Of a DNA stretch of 64,000 nucleotides, positions 21,030 to 30,315 are shown piece after piece; within the stretch, counting starts at the first letter, position 1; the number at the start of each line of letters is the position of its first letter. The notes under the pieces were generated by a model. That model was not told the origin of the DNA and ran no database searches. It saw only the letters and a list, made by a program, of their open reading frames with translations. Source of the stretch: an uncultured Fidelibacterota bacterium (GTDB lineage Bacteria > Fidelibacterota > Marinisomatia > Marinisomatales > Marinisomataceae). The stretch is taken from positions 69,501-133,500 of the forward strand of contig CACOSI010000002.1 of the NCBI GenBank assembly GCA_902629855.1, written 5' to 3'. The translations under genes were made by a program, and so were the position numbers.

Positions 21030-21343
21030 TGTTTAGAGTATTAAAAGTACTTTTTTTATTAGCGATGTTAGCTGGAATCTTTTTACTTTTTGACAAAAAT
21101 AGTGAAGATATTACAATATATTTTCTTAATGAAAGAGGATATTCTATTCCAGGATATTTAGCTTTTATTGGTTTTATAATGGTTGGGGTTATAGTTGGAT
21201 ATTTTATATCACTTAGATCACTTTTTTCATATAGATCAGAAATATCAAAACTTGTAAAAAATAATAAGGAAATATCTGAAGAGCTTGATAGTCTGCGTAA
21301 TGTTGCAGTCGGAGAAGAATTCAATTTTTCTGAGAAGGAGTAA
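21029..21343 (+). CDS. LapA-domain (DUF1049-like) membrane protein
   Basis: Two TM segments, GFIMVGVIVGYFISLRSLFSYRSEI followed by coiled coil. Confidence 0.65.
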   Translation: MFRVLKVLFLLAMLAGIFLLFDKNSEDITIYFLNERGYSIPGYLAFIGFIMVGVIVGYFISLRSLFSYRSEISKLVKNNKEISEELDSLRNVAVGEEFNFSEKE

Positions 21344-21346
21344 TTC

Positions 21347-22396
21347 TTGGGAATTCTTCCACTCGATTCATTAAATATTTTTCTACTATCAATTGTCGTA
21401 TTAATAATCATTTTTTCTGTAATTGTATCTAATAGAAAAAAGAATAAACCATCTGATCCTGAAGCATTTAATGAGGCTCTAAGAGCTTTAGTTGAGGGTA
21501 AAAATGATAAAGCATATCTATTACTTAGAGAAATTATTGCTAAAGATTCTAGTAATGTTGATGCTTTTCTACTTCTTGGAGATATTGTTAGAGAAAAAGA
21601 TGTTGAACAAGCTATAAAAATTCATCAATCAGTTATTTTAAGACCAAAAATTTCAAAAAAACATAAGACTGAGGCTCATATTGCATTAAGTAAAGATTTA
21701 TTGAAAAATAGGAACTTCGTTAGAGCTGAAATTGAGTTAAAAAATGTTTTACAAACTGAAAAAAATAACAAGTGGGCATTAGAAAAATTGAAAGATATAT
21801 CAACAGAAAATAAAAATTGGAAAGATGCTCTTCATTACGAAAAATTATTAATGAAAACAGACAGCGAACATAAGAAAAATGATGAATCTATGTTGAACTT
21901 TTATATAGCCATGGACTATAAATCAAAGGATAATATCAAAAACTATAAATATTATCTTGAAAAAAGTGTCGCTTGTGAAAAAATTTATCCTGATTCACTT
22001 GTTGAATTAGCTGAGCATAATTCTGAAAATATAGATTTATCAATCACATATTTGAAAATGTATGCCAAAAATAAACCTATAGATCGTATTTATGCCTACA
22101 ATAAAATTGAAAACCTACTCTTTGATAATAAAAGGTTTAATGATGTTGAATTTTTGTATCAGGAAAGCCTAAATGATGGATTTGACGGTTATGCTTTAAA
22201 CAGATTAGTTGACATCCTGCTTGAAAAAGGTGAAATAGAAGAATCAAAAGATTTAGTTGATAAATTCATGAAAAGTCAACATAACTGTCACTCAATTAGG
22301 TTAAATAAATTAAAAATTGAAACCTCAGATTTTGAATTGAGAAAATCAATCTCCACGCTTTGTAATGAAATGATTAAAGATGAAATTATTCAATAG
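21347..22396 (+). CDS. TPR-repeat protein, LapB/YciM-like
   Basis: N-terminal TM then EALRALVEGKNDKAYLLLREIIAKDSSNVDAFLLLGDI repeats; TTG start. Confidence 0.7.
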   Translation: MGILPLDSLNIFLLSIVVLIIIFSVIVSNRKKNKPSDPEAFNEALRALVEGKNDKAYLLLREIIAKDSSNVDAFLLLGDIVREKDVEQAIKIHQSVILRPKISKKHKTEAHIALSKDLLKNRNFVRAEIELKNVLQTEKNNKWALEKLKDISTENKNWKDALHYEKLLMKTDSEHKKNDESMLNFYIAMDYKSKDNIKNYKYYLEKSVACEKIYPDSLVELAEHNSENIDLSITYLKMYAKNKPIDRIYAYNKIENLLFDNKRFNDVEFLYQESLNDGFDGYALNRLVDILLEKGEIEESKDLVDKFMKSQHNCHSIRLNKLKIETSDFELRKSISTLCNEMIKDEIIQ

Positions 22397-23012
22397 TTTA
22401 ATATTTTTTTTAATGATTACTTCAATTTTTGGACAATCAAAAAGCTTTGATTTAGATTATCAGAGAGCACTAGATACATTTGATGCTAATGAGGCTTTAG
22501 AAATTTATGAATCAATAATAAAATCAAATGACAACTCAGATTATTTTTGGCTTTCTATTCTAAAAAAAGGTGAAATTCTTTATGCAAAAGGATCTTACAT
22601 TACTGCATCAAAACTTTTAAAAGATTTTAATTTTAATTCACCAAATAATCTTAGAACTGAAGAATCAATAAATTTATTTTTAAAATCACTTTCGGCTAGT
22701 GGTCAATTAGACTCTTTAAAACATTATGAGAAATCATTAAAAAAAAGTACGGTTTTTAATAACAAAAAGACCAAAAAGGTTAACAAAATATGGTTTATTC
22801 AATTTGGTGCTTTTTCAACAAAAGAAAATGCAATACTTTTGAAAGATTCTATGCTAGATGATGGATTAAAAAATATTCGCATAGATCAAGTTTTTAAAAA
22901 TGGACAAATGATTTTCTATGTTCGAAGTAAACACTTTAACTCATATAAAAATGCTAAAGAAGAGAGCATGGAACTATATAATGAATATAGATTTACAATA
23001 TCTGGTTTTTAG
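22380..23012 (+). CDS. Secreted SPOR-domain protein
   Basis: Signal peptide; C-terminal WFIQFGAFSTKENAILLKDSMLDDG typical SPOR. Confidence 0.8.
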   Translation: MKLFNSLIFFLMITSIFGQSKSFDLDYQRALDTFDANEALEIYESIIKSNDNSDYFWLSILKKGEILYAKGSYITASKLLKDFNFNSPNNLRTEESINLFLKSLSASGQLDSLKHYEKSLKKSTVFNNKKTKKVNKIWFIQFGAFSTKENAILLKDSMLDDGLKNIRIDQVFKNGQMIFYVRSKHFNSYKNAKEESMELYNEYRFTISGF

Positions 23013-24854
23013 CTATTTTTTAGCAATTACGAATAAATTATAGACAATCGTACTAATAATTAAAACAGCAACAATATCATCAAAAGGGCTATTCAAGGTT
23101 AGTTGAGGCCAATAATTTTTATCAAAAAATAATGGAACAGCAATAAATATTGCCATAAGTGCTTCTCCAGTTATAAGTCCTGATGCTATCAAGAGTCCAT
23201 TATTTTTTCCTGATTCTGATGCCGTTTTACCTGCAAAATGATTTATCATTCCACCAATAAAGATTGGAAGCGTTAATTCAATAGGTAAATAAATACCTAT
23301 TGCTACAGCTAAAATTGGTACCCTAAAGTCTGACTTACGATATGCTTGATATTGATCAATTAAAATGATTAACACTCCAAGAAAGGCACCAGCATAAATC
23401 ATGCCCCACTCCAGATTACCAGAAAAAACACCATTTGCAACATTTGTCATTAATACCGCTTGAGGAGCTGGAAGGTCCGAACTTCCTATACCGTAGGCCT
23501 CATGAAGAAGGGTTAAAACAATTCCGAGTGTCATAGCTGCACTTGATACACCAACAAGTTGCATAAGTTGTTGTTTCCATGGAGTTGCACCAACAATATT
23601 TCCTGTTTTTAAATCTTGTAAATTATCTCCACCAATAGCTGCTGCACAGCATACAACAGCTCCAATTAAAATTGCAGCAGCAGCACCTTTTGAAGAGTCA
23701 ACATCAAAAAAAGTAATAATTAATAATGAGCTAAATAGTATAGTAGCAATGGTTACTCCGGAGATAGGATTATTTGACGAACCAACTACTCCTGCCATAT
23801 AAGCAGCTACCGCAGAAAATAAAAAGCCAAAAATTGCCATTATCAAAGATAAAATTATAGCTGATGACCAAGAACCAATAATTCCAAAGTAAGTAAGAGA
23901 GATTGGAATAAGCATTAATAAAATGGCAAAAAATACATAATTAATTGGGAGATCTCTTTCTTCCAAAGATATATTATTTGAATTTTCACGTAAAGTTTTC
24001 AAACTTAATTGTATGCTCTCAATAAGAGGTTTTGCAAGTTGTATCACAGACCAAATACCTCCAACTACCATAGCCCCAACTCCAAGATATCTTATTTTGG
24101 CATTCCATATAATATTAGCGGCTTGAAAATAATCATCACCTTCATATCCGTAGAGATAAGTATATATTGGAATTGCAATTGCCCATGAAATTAATCCTCC
24201 TGTAAAAGCTAATATTCCGATATTTCGTCCAACAATATATCCAACACTAAAAAGTGATGGAGATAAGCTTGCGCCCATACCAAAAATAGCACCTTTGAAA
24301 GCAACAGCCCCACTAATAGCGCTAGACCATATCCCAAAAGCGAGCTCGCCTAATTTGACAATTCCGCCAATTAAAGCAGATGCACCTATCATTTTTAAAC
24401 TTTGTTGTGATTTATTTTTATCTGTTTCATGTCCTGTTTTTAGAACAGCTGCAGTTGCCACTCCTTCTGGAAATCTTAATTTTGCTTTTAAAATAAGCGC
24501 CCTCCTTAAAGGGACTGTAAACAATGCACCAAGGATTCCACCAACCATTGCAATTTTTGTAACTTCCCAGTAACTAATTGTATCCCAGTATCCAACAAGG
24601 AGAAGTGCCGGTAAAGTAAAAATAACTCCAGCTGCTAAAGATTCTCCTGCAGATGCGGCAGTTTGAACAATATTATTCTCAAGTATGTTAGATTCTCTAA
24701 ATAATCTTAAAATACCCATGGACATAATTGCTGCAGGTATGGAAGCAGAAATTGTCATTCCTGCATAAAGTCCTAAATATGTCATTGCAGATGATAGGAT
24801 TACAGATAGAAAAATACTTAGAAAAAAAGCTTTGACAGTTATTTCATTTTTCAT
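23013..24854 (-). CDS. OPT family oligopeptide/metal-chelate transporter
   Basis: 613 aa polytopic; TVKAFFLSIFLSVILSSAMTYLGLYAGMTISASIPAAI and GDNLQDLKTG motifs. Confidence 0.92.
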   Translation of the reverse strand: MKNEITVKAFFLSIFLSVILSSAMTYLGLYAGMTISASIPAAIMSMGILRLFRESNILENNIVQTAASAGESLAAGVIFTLPALLLVGYWDTISYWEVTKIAMVGGILGALFTVPLRRALILKAKLRFPEGVATAAVLKTGHETDKNKSQQSLKMIGASALIGGIVKLGELAFGIWSSAISGAVAFKGAIFGMGASLSPSLFSVGYIVGRNIGILAFTGGLISWAIAIPIYTYLYGYEGDDYFQAANIIWNAKIRYLGVGAMVVGGIWSVIQLAKPLIESIQLSLKTLRENSNNISLEERDLPINYVFFAILLMLIPISLTYFGIIGSWSSAIILSLIMAIFGFLFSAVAAYMAGVVGSSNNPISGVTIATILFSSLLIITFFDVDSSKGAAAAILIGAVVCCAAAIGGDNLQDLKTGNIVGATPWKQQLMQLVGVSSAAMTLGIVLTLLHEAYGIGSSDLPAPQAVLMTNVANGVFSGNLEWGMIYAGAFLGVLIILIDQYQAYRKSDFRVPILAVAIGIYLPIELTLPIFIGGMINHFAGKTASESGKNNGLLIASGLITGEALMAIFIAVPLFFDKNYWPQLTLNSPFDDIVAVLIISTIVYNLFVIAKK

Positions 24855-24883
24855 ATTATCAACTTACTAATATTTTAAAAAAT

Positions 24884-25159
24884 ATGAAAAAAACTATTTT
24901 ATTTACAACACTGCTTTCTTTTTCTCTTCTTAGTTTGCATGTACATCACGATGAAATTGATCATCTAAATCATTCATCAATTGGTACACAAGAGGAAGTA
25001 TGTGATATTTGTACATTCAATAGTGATAAAATATTTACAGAGCTTCCGGATAATTCTGTAAATGAGTATTTTGAAAATATTAGTTTTTTACGTTATATAG
25101 CTAGCTTTATAACTTCGAATATTTTTTCTTATAACAATAAGTCCCCGCCAAAAGCTTAA
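24884..25159 (+). CDS. Small secreted His-rich protein with CxxC
   Basis: Signal peptide, HVHHDEIDHLNHSS and EEVCDICTF; upstream of TonB receptor. Confidence 0.7.
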   Translation: MKKTILFTTLLSFSLLSLHVHHDEIDHLNHSSIGTQEEVCDICTFNSDKIFTELPDNSVNEYFENISFLRYIASFITSNIFSYNNKSPPKA

Positions 25160-25222
25160 TTTTTTTTCAATAATTGTATCTTTTTAAAGATATTACTTTA
25201 ATAAATCATTTTAGGAGTAAAA

Positions 25223-27556
25223 ATGAAATACATATTTAGTTTATTTATATTAATTAGTGCATTATCAGCACAAAATGTTGTTGCCGATTCAGACTCAACG
25301 AATCCCATTGCTTTAGAAGGTGTCGAGGTTTATTCTTCATTGATGCAAGTCAATGAAGGTGACTTAGCAGCTTCAGCAATTATTTTCAATGATGAATTAG
25401 AAATGATGGAAGGTCAACACTTTAGTGATATATTGCTTAAAGTTCCGAACCTTAATTATGCAGGTGGAACCTCTCGTCCAAGATATTTTCAAATTCGAGG
25501 AGAAGGATCTTTAAGTCGTTATGCGGACCAAGGACCTCCAAGTACATATGTTGGACTTGTTCTTGACGGGGCTGATTTATCAGAGCTCGGTATGATTACA
25601 CCCTTATTTGATATGGAACAGATTGAGGTGTTAATGGGTGTTCAAACCAGTTTATTTGGTGCAGCTGCTTCAAGTGGATTGATTAATTTTAAAACCACTG
25701 ATCCAACTGACAAAAAAGAGGGATATTTCATGACCCAATTTGGTTCACAGAATACTTATACTAATGGTTTAGTGTATAATTTACCATTAGAAAATGATTG
25801 GAAGCTTCGACTAGTTGCGCACGCCAATATATCAGATGGTTACAAAAAAAATATTGGTTTAGGTGATTATGCTTCAGCAAATAGAGATGAGACATCTTTT
25901 AGAGCTAAGCTTTTGAAAACAGGTGAAAATAATATAACCCAAAAATATACTATGATATTCTCTGACTTTGACAATGGATATGACAATTGGGCACCTGATA
26001 ATAATACCGATCACATAACATATTCTGACAATCCAGGAAAGGACAGTCAAAAATCTCAAATATTTATAGCTGATTATCGTTATGATCTTGGAGATGATTT
26101 TGTTGACTTAAATATTGGAATGACAAAAAATGAAACTCTTCATAGTTATGATTCAGATTGGGGAAATTATGATTTTTGGCTTGGTTATGAAGATCACGAT
26201 GAGCATGGAGATGATCATGACGGAGATGAAGATGGAGATGACCACGATGGAGACCATGATGGTCATGAAGAGCACATTGAATTTGAAGCAAAAGGTTATG
26301 ATTTCTTTGATTCATTTAATAGAGACATTGACACAAGAACAGTTGACTTAAGATTTACAAGCAATAGAGCTAATAATAATAAAGTTGATTACGTTTTTGG
26401 TTTATATCAGTCCAATTATGATGAAACAACTGATGCTTTAGGATATTTATATGGAGGATCAGCTTTTGGTTTATCATCGGGATATGATATTACTACAAAA
26501 TCCGTTTATGGTGAGTTAGCTTTTAACTTCAGCAATGATTCTTCTCTATCCCTTGCTTTAAGAAATGAAAGAAGAAGTATGTCATACTTTGACTTTGATG
26601 ACAAGAGCAATGACTTTGATATCAGAGGAGAAAATAACGTATCTTACAAAGTTTCTTATGAAATTCATCCAACTTCTAATCTTCACTGGTTTATGTATTA
26701 TGCTGAAGGCTATCACCCAGCTGGTATAAATCAAAATCCTTATTTAGACGCTGATGAAAAAACATATGATAAAGAAACATACTATGATATTACCACTGGT
26801 ATAAGATGGTATACAGATAATATTAAGTTGACAACATCACTGTTTTATTTAGAGCACGTTGGCCATATTTATGAAACAAGTGAGCAACTTGATCCCACAA
26901 ATCCAAATGCATTTGCCTTCTTTAAAGCAAATGCAGATTCTGGTTATGAGTATGGTTCAGAATCATCAGGTGAGTTTAAATTAGGAGATAAACTAACAAT
27001 TAACGCATCTCTTGGTTTATTAAGTAGTGAAATCGAAATAGGCGGTCATGATGAGCATGGTGATGAACATGGAGACCATGATGATCATGGCGATGAACAT
27101 GGAGACGATCATGACGGAGACGATCATGACGGAGATGATCATGATGAAGATCATGATGGTGACCACGATGATCACGGAGACCACGACGACCACGGTGACC
27201 ACGAAGGTCACTTACATGGTCCTAAAGCTCATTCACCAAATTGGAACTATAGTTTATCCTTTAATTATAATTTCACAGATAATAGCTCATTAATGGTTGA
27301 GGTAGCAGGTAAGGATGGTTTTGTTTTTGATTCAGCTCATGCAGAATATGAATCTGAGCCATATCATTTATTAAATGCTTATTATTCTCATACGATTAAT
27401 GATCTTAAAATAGGCTTCTATGCAAAAAATATCCTTGATGAAAGCTATGCTGATAGAGGATTTATTTTTGCTCTAGAGCCACCATTTGAGGAAAAACTAT
27501 ATAAATCCTTTGCTCCTCCAAGAGAGATTGGATTGTCATTAACATATAGTTTCTAA
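25223..27556 (+). CDS. TonB-dependent receptor with His/Asp-rich loops, putative metal uptake
   Basis: Plug domain (LLKVPNLNYAGGTSRPRYFQIRGEG), barrel C-terminus ending LTYSF, two HDGD/HGDH tracts. Confidence 0.92.
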   Translation: MKYIFSLFILISALSAQNVVADSDSTNPIALEGVEVYSSLMQVNEGDLAASAIIFNDELEMMEGQHFSDILLKVPNLNYAGGTSRPRYFQIRGEGSLSRYADQGPPSTYVGLVLDGADLSELGMITPLFDMEQIEVLMGVQTSLFGAAASSGLINFKTTDPTDKKEGYFMTQFGSQNTYTNGLVYNLPLENDWKLRLVAHANISDGYKKNIGLGDYASANRDETSFRAKLLKTGENNITQKYTMIFSDFDNGYDNWAPDNNTDHITYSDNPGKDSQKSQIFIADYRYDLGDDFVDLNIGMTKNETLHSYDSDWGNYDFWLGYEDHDEHGDDHDGDEDGDDHDGDHDGHEEHIEFEAKGYDFFDSFNRDIDTRTVDLRFTSNRANNNKVDYVFGLYQSNYDETTDALGYLYGGSAFGLSSGYDITTKSVYGELAFNFSNDSSLSLALRNERRSMSYFDFDDKSNDFDIRGENNVSYKVSYEIHPTSNLHWFMYYAEGYHPAGINQNPYLDADEKTYDKETYYDITTGIRWYTDNIKLTTSLFYLEHVGHIYETSEQLDPTNPNAFAFFKANADSGYEYGSESSGEFKLGDKLTINASLGLLSSEIEIGGHDEHGDEHGDHDDHGDEHGDDHDGDDHDGDDHDEDHDGDHDDHGDHDDHGDHEGHLHGPKAHSPNWNYSLSFNYNFTDNSSLMVEVAGKDGFVFDSAHAEYESEPYHLLNAYYSHTINDLKIGFYAKNILDESYADRGFIFALEPPFEEKLYKSFAPPREIGLSLTYSF
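26189..26278 (+). repeat. His/Asp-coding low-complexity tract 1
   Basis: Encodes EDHDEHGDDHDGDEDGDDHDGDHDGHEEH. Confidence 0.9.
27044..27232 (+). repeat. His/Asp-coding low-complexity tract 2
   Basis: Encodes GHDEHGDEHGDHDDHGDEHGDDHDGDDHDGDDHDEDHDGDHDDHGDHDDHGDHEGHLHGPKAH. Confidence 0.92.
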
Positions 27557-27566
27557 TGTCTTATTT

Positions 27567-27604
27567 TCATAATTTAGCGGGTATTAGTACCCGCTAAATT
27601 ATGA
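27567..27604 (+). promoter_or_regulatory. Perfect 17-bp inverted repeat spanning the polA start codon
   Basis: TCATAATTTAGCGGGTA-TTAG-TACCCGCTAAATTATGA; ATG 27601-27603 lies in the right arm. Confidence 0.8.
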
Positions 27605-30315
27605 GTCCTAAAGAACAAAAAAGATTATTTATTATAGATGGTTATGCCACTTTATATAGAGCGCATTATGCTCTTATAAGAAATCCTCTAACAAATTCAG
27701 CCGGCACACCTACAAGTGCCATTTTCGGCTTTGCGAATCAAATTTTTCAGATTATTGATGATGAAAAACCTGATTACTTAGTTACCGCATTTGATTCAAA
27801 AGGTAAAAATTTTCGACACGAAATATTTTCAGACTATAAAGCCAATAGATCTGAAATGCCTGATGAAATTCAACAACAATTACCATATTTATGGAAGCTT
27901 TTAGAGGCAATGAATATACCAGTTTTAAGAGTAGATGGAGTAGAAGCTGATGACATTATTGGAACTGTAGCAAAAAAATGTAATGATAATAATCTTCAAT
28001 GCAATATTGTAAGTGGTGATAAAGATTTTATGCAATTAATTAACGATTCTACATTTTTATATGCACCACAAGCAAGAAAAAGAGAAAAAGAGATTTTTAA
28101 TTCAGATAAAGTTATAGAAAAATGGGGCGTTGGTCCTGAAAATATTATTGATTTATTAGGTTTAATGGGTGACAGCTCAGATAATGTTCCTGGCGTACAA
28201 GGTGTTGGACCAAAAACTGCAATGAAACTTATAAAAGACTTTGGTTCAATTGAAAATATTTACTCAAATATTGATGATATAAAAAATGAAAAAATGAGAG
28301 AAAAGCTAATAAATAATAAGGAAAATGCTCTTCTCAGTAAACAGCTTGTTACAATTCTTACTGACGTTCAAATTGATTCTTCAGTAGAAAGTTTTTTAAA
28401 AAGAGAAATGAATGATAAAGATTTGGAAGAAATTTTTAAAGAGCTTGAATTCTCAGGACTCCTAAAAAGAATAGGCTCTGAGGAGACAATTAAAGTAAAA
28501 TCAGTTCAAAGAAAGAAGGATTATAAAAACATAATGTCAATTGAAGACTTAATTGGTTTTACTGAAACGCTTGAACCTGGAAAGTGGTTATCAGTTGACC
28601 TTGAAACTACCTCAGTTAATCCAATGAAAGCTGAGATAGTAGGTTTTAGTTTTTCAACAAAGAAAAATACTGGATATTATATTCCAATACTTTTTAAAGA
28701 TAAAAAGAATAATCTTTTTGGAAACAATGACTTAGATGAAGTAGTTAGAATTTTAAAACCTTTTTTAGAAGATGAAAATATTCCTAAAACAGGACAAAAT
28801 ATAAAATATGATGCTTTAATTATGAAAAGATATGGTATTGAGCTAAAAGGAATTGAATTTGATACAATGATAGCAGCTCACTTACTCAATCCAAATGCAA
28901 GATCATACAAATTAGATAATTTATCATTAGCTCATTTAAACTATAAGATGGTGCCCATTAAAGATTTAATTGGCGTTGGTAAAAATCAAATTACCATGGA
29001 TCAGGTATTACTTGATGATATATCATTTTATGCTGCTGAGGATGCTGATGTTGTAATCGAACTAACAGAAATTTTTTTAAAAGATTTAAAAAAACAAAAA
29101 TTATTTAATTATTTCAAGTCAATAGAAATTGATCTTTTACCAGTATTAATTGACATGCAATATAATGGAATTTTTGTTGATAAAGAGTATTTAGAGGAAA
29201 GGTCAAATGAAATTGGAAAGAAAATCAACGAACTTGAAATTGAAATAACCAAGATTGCTGGCGAAAAATTTAATCTAAATTCCTCACAACAATTAGCCGT
29301 AATTCTTTTTGACAAACTTCAGCTTCCCATGATAAAAAAAAGATCTACTGCTGAAGCAGTTCTAAAAGATCTGGAGAATAAACATCCATTACCAATGCTT
29401 ATTTTACAATACAGAAAGCTATATAAGCTAAAAAATACATATCTAGACCCGCTTCCTTTAAGTATAATTACCTCAACTGGCAGAGTTCATTCATCGTTTA
29501 ACCAGACTATGACAGCGACTGGTAGATTATCAACCAGTAGTCCAAATTTTCAAAATATTCCTATTAGAACAGAAGATGGAAAAGAGGTCAGAAAAGCAAT
29601 TAGAGCTCGCTCCGATAAGTACCAAATTTTTTCTGCTGATTATTCTCAAGTAGAGCTTAGAGTTATGGCTCATTTAAGTGGAGATGAGTCTCTTATTTTA
29701 GCTTTAAATAATGGAGAGGATATTCATACTTTTACTGCAAAAAATATATTCAATGTTGATAATGATGAAAAGGTACTACCTGAAATGAGAAGAATAGCAA
29801 AGATTGTTAACTTTGGTATTATGTATGGAGCGGGACCATTTCGTCTTAGTCAAGAATTGGATGTTCCATTTAACGAAGCAAAGCAAATCAAGGATGCTTA
29901 TTTTAATAAGTACAAAGGAATTGAAAGATATATTGAAACATCCAAAAAGCATATTAAAGAAAGTAAATCAGTTGAAACATTATTAGGTAGAAAAAGAGCA
30001 GTTTGGGATTCTGATAGTCAAAATAAAATTAGAAGAGATGCAGCCGAAAGAATGGCAATAAATATGCCAATCCAAGGTACTGCAGCCGAAATGATAAAAT
30101 TAGCAATGATAAAGATTCATCGAATTATAAAAAAAGAAAATTTAAAATCTATGTTAATTATGCAAATTCACGATGAACTACTTCTTGAAGTTCACAAAGA
30201 CGAATTAGATTATATTACTAAAATCGTTGTTGAGAATATGAAAAATGCTATGAAATTAGATGTTCCAATTGAAATAGACTTTGGATCGGGACCATCTTGG
30301 TACGAGGCCCATTAA
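27601..30315 (+). CDS. polA: DNA polymerase I (5'-3' exo, 3'-5' exo and polymerase domains)
   Basis: RLFIIDGYATLYRAHYAL, VDLETTS, SADYSQVELRVMAHLS, MQIHDELLLEV. Confidence 0.98.
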   Translation: MSPKEQKRLFIIDGYATLYRAHYALIRNPLTNSAGTPTSAIFGFANQIFQIIDDEKPDYLVTAFDSKGKNFRHEIFSDYKANRSEMPDEIQQQLPYLWKLLEAMNIPVLRVDGVEADDIIGTVAKKCNDNNLQCNIVSGDKDFMQLINDSTFLYAPQARKREKEIFNSDKVIEKWGVGPENIIDLLGLMGDSSDNVPGVQGVGPKTAMKLIKDFGSIENIYSNIDDIKNEKMREKLINNKENALLSKQLVTILTDVQIDSSVESFLKREMNDKDLEEIFKELEFSGLLKRIGSEETIKVKSVQRKKDYKNIMSIEDLIGFTETLEPGKWLSVDLETTSVNPMKAEIVGFSFSTKKNTGYYIPILFKDKKNNLFGNNDLDEVVRILKPFLEDENIPKTGQNIKYDALIMKRYGIELKGIEFDTMIAAHLLNPNARSYKLDNLSLAHLNYKMVPIKDLIGVGKNQITMDQVLLDDISFYAAEDADVVIELTEIFLKDLKKQKLFNYFKSIEIDLLPVLIDMQYNGIFVDKEYLEERSNEIGKKINELEIEITKIAGEKFNLNSSQQLAVILFDKLQLPMIKKRSTAEAVLKDLENKHPLPMLILQYRKLYKLKNTYLDPLPLSIITSTGRVHSSFNQTMTATGRLSTSSPNFQNIPIRTEDGKEVRKAIRARSDKYQIFSADYSQVELRVMAHLSGDESLILALNNGEDIHTFTAKNIFNVDNDEKVLPEMRRIAKIVNFGIMYGAGPFRLSQELDVPFNEAKQIKDAYFNKYKGIERYIETSKKHIKESKSVETLLGRKRAVWDSDSQNKIRRDAAERMAINMPIQGTAAEMIKLAMIKIHRIIKKENLKSMLIMQIHDELLLEVHKDELDYITKIVVENMKNAMKLDVPIEIDFGSGPSWYEAH

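Noticed and set aside
26064-27293. Overlapping ORFs at 26064-26315 (-), 26130-26351 (+), 27020-27211 (-), 27048-27293 (+), rich in His, Met or Val
   Set aside because: Alternative-frame readings of the GAT/CAT-rich His/Asp tracts in the TonB receptor.
27567-27604. Intrinsic terminator for the TonB receptor gene
   Set aside because: No T-run after the stem on either strand, and the polA start codon is inside it; treated as a regulatory candidate instead.
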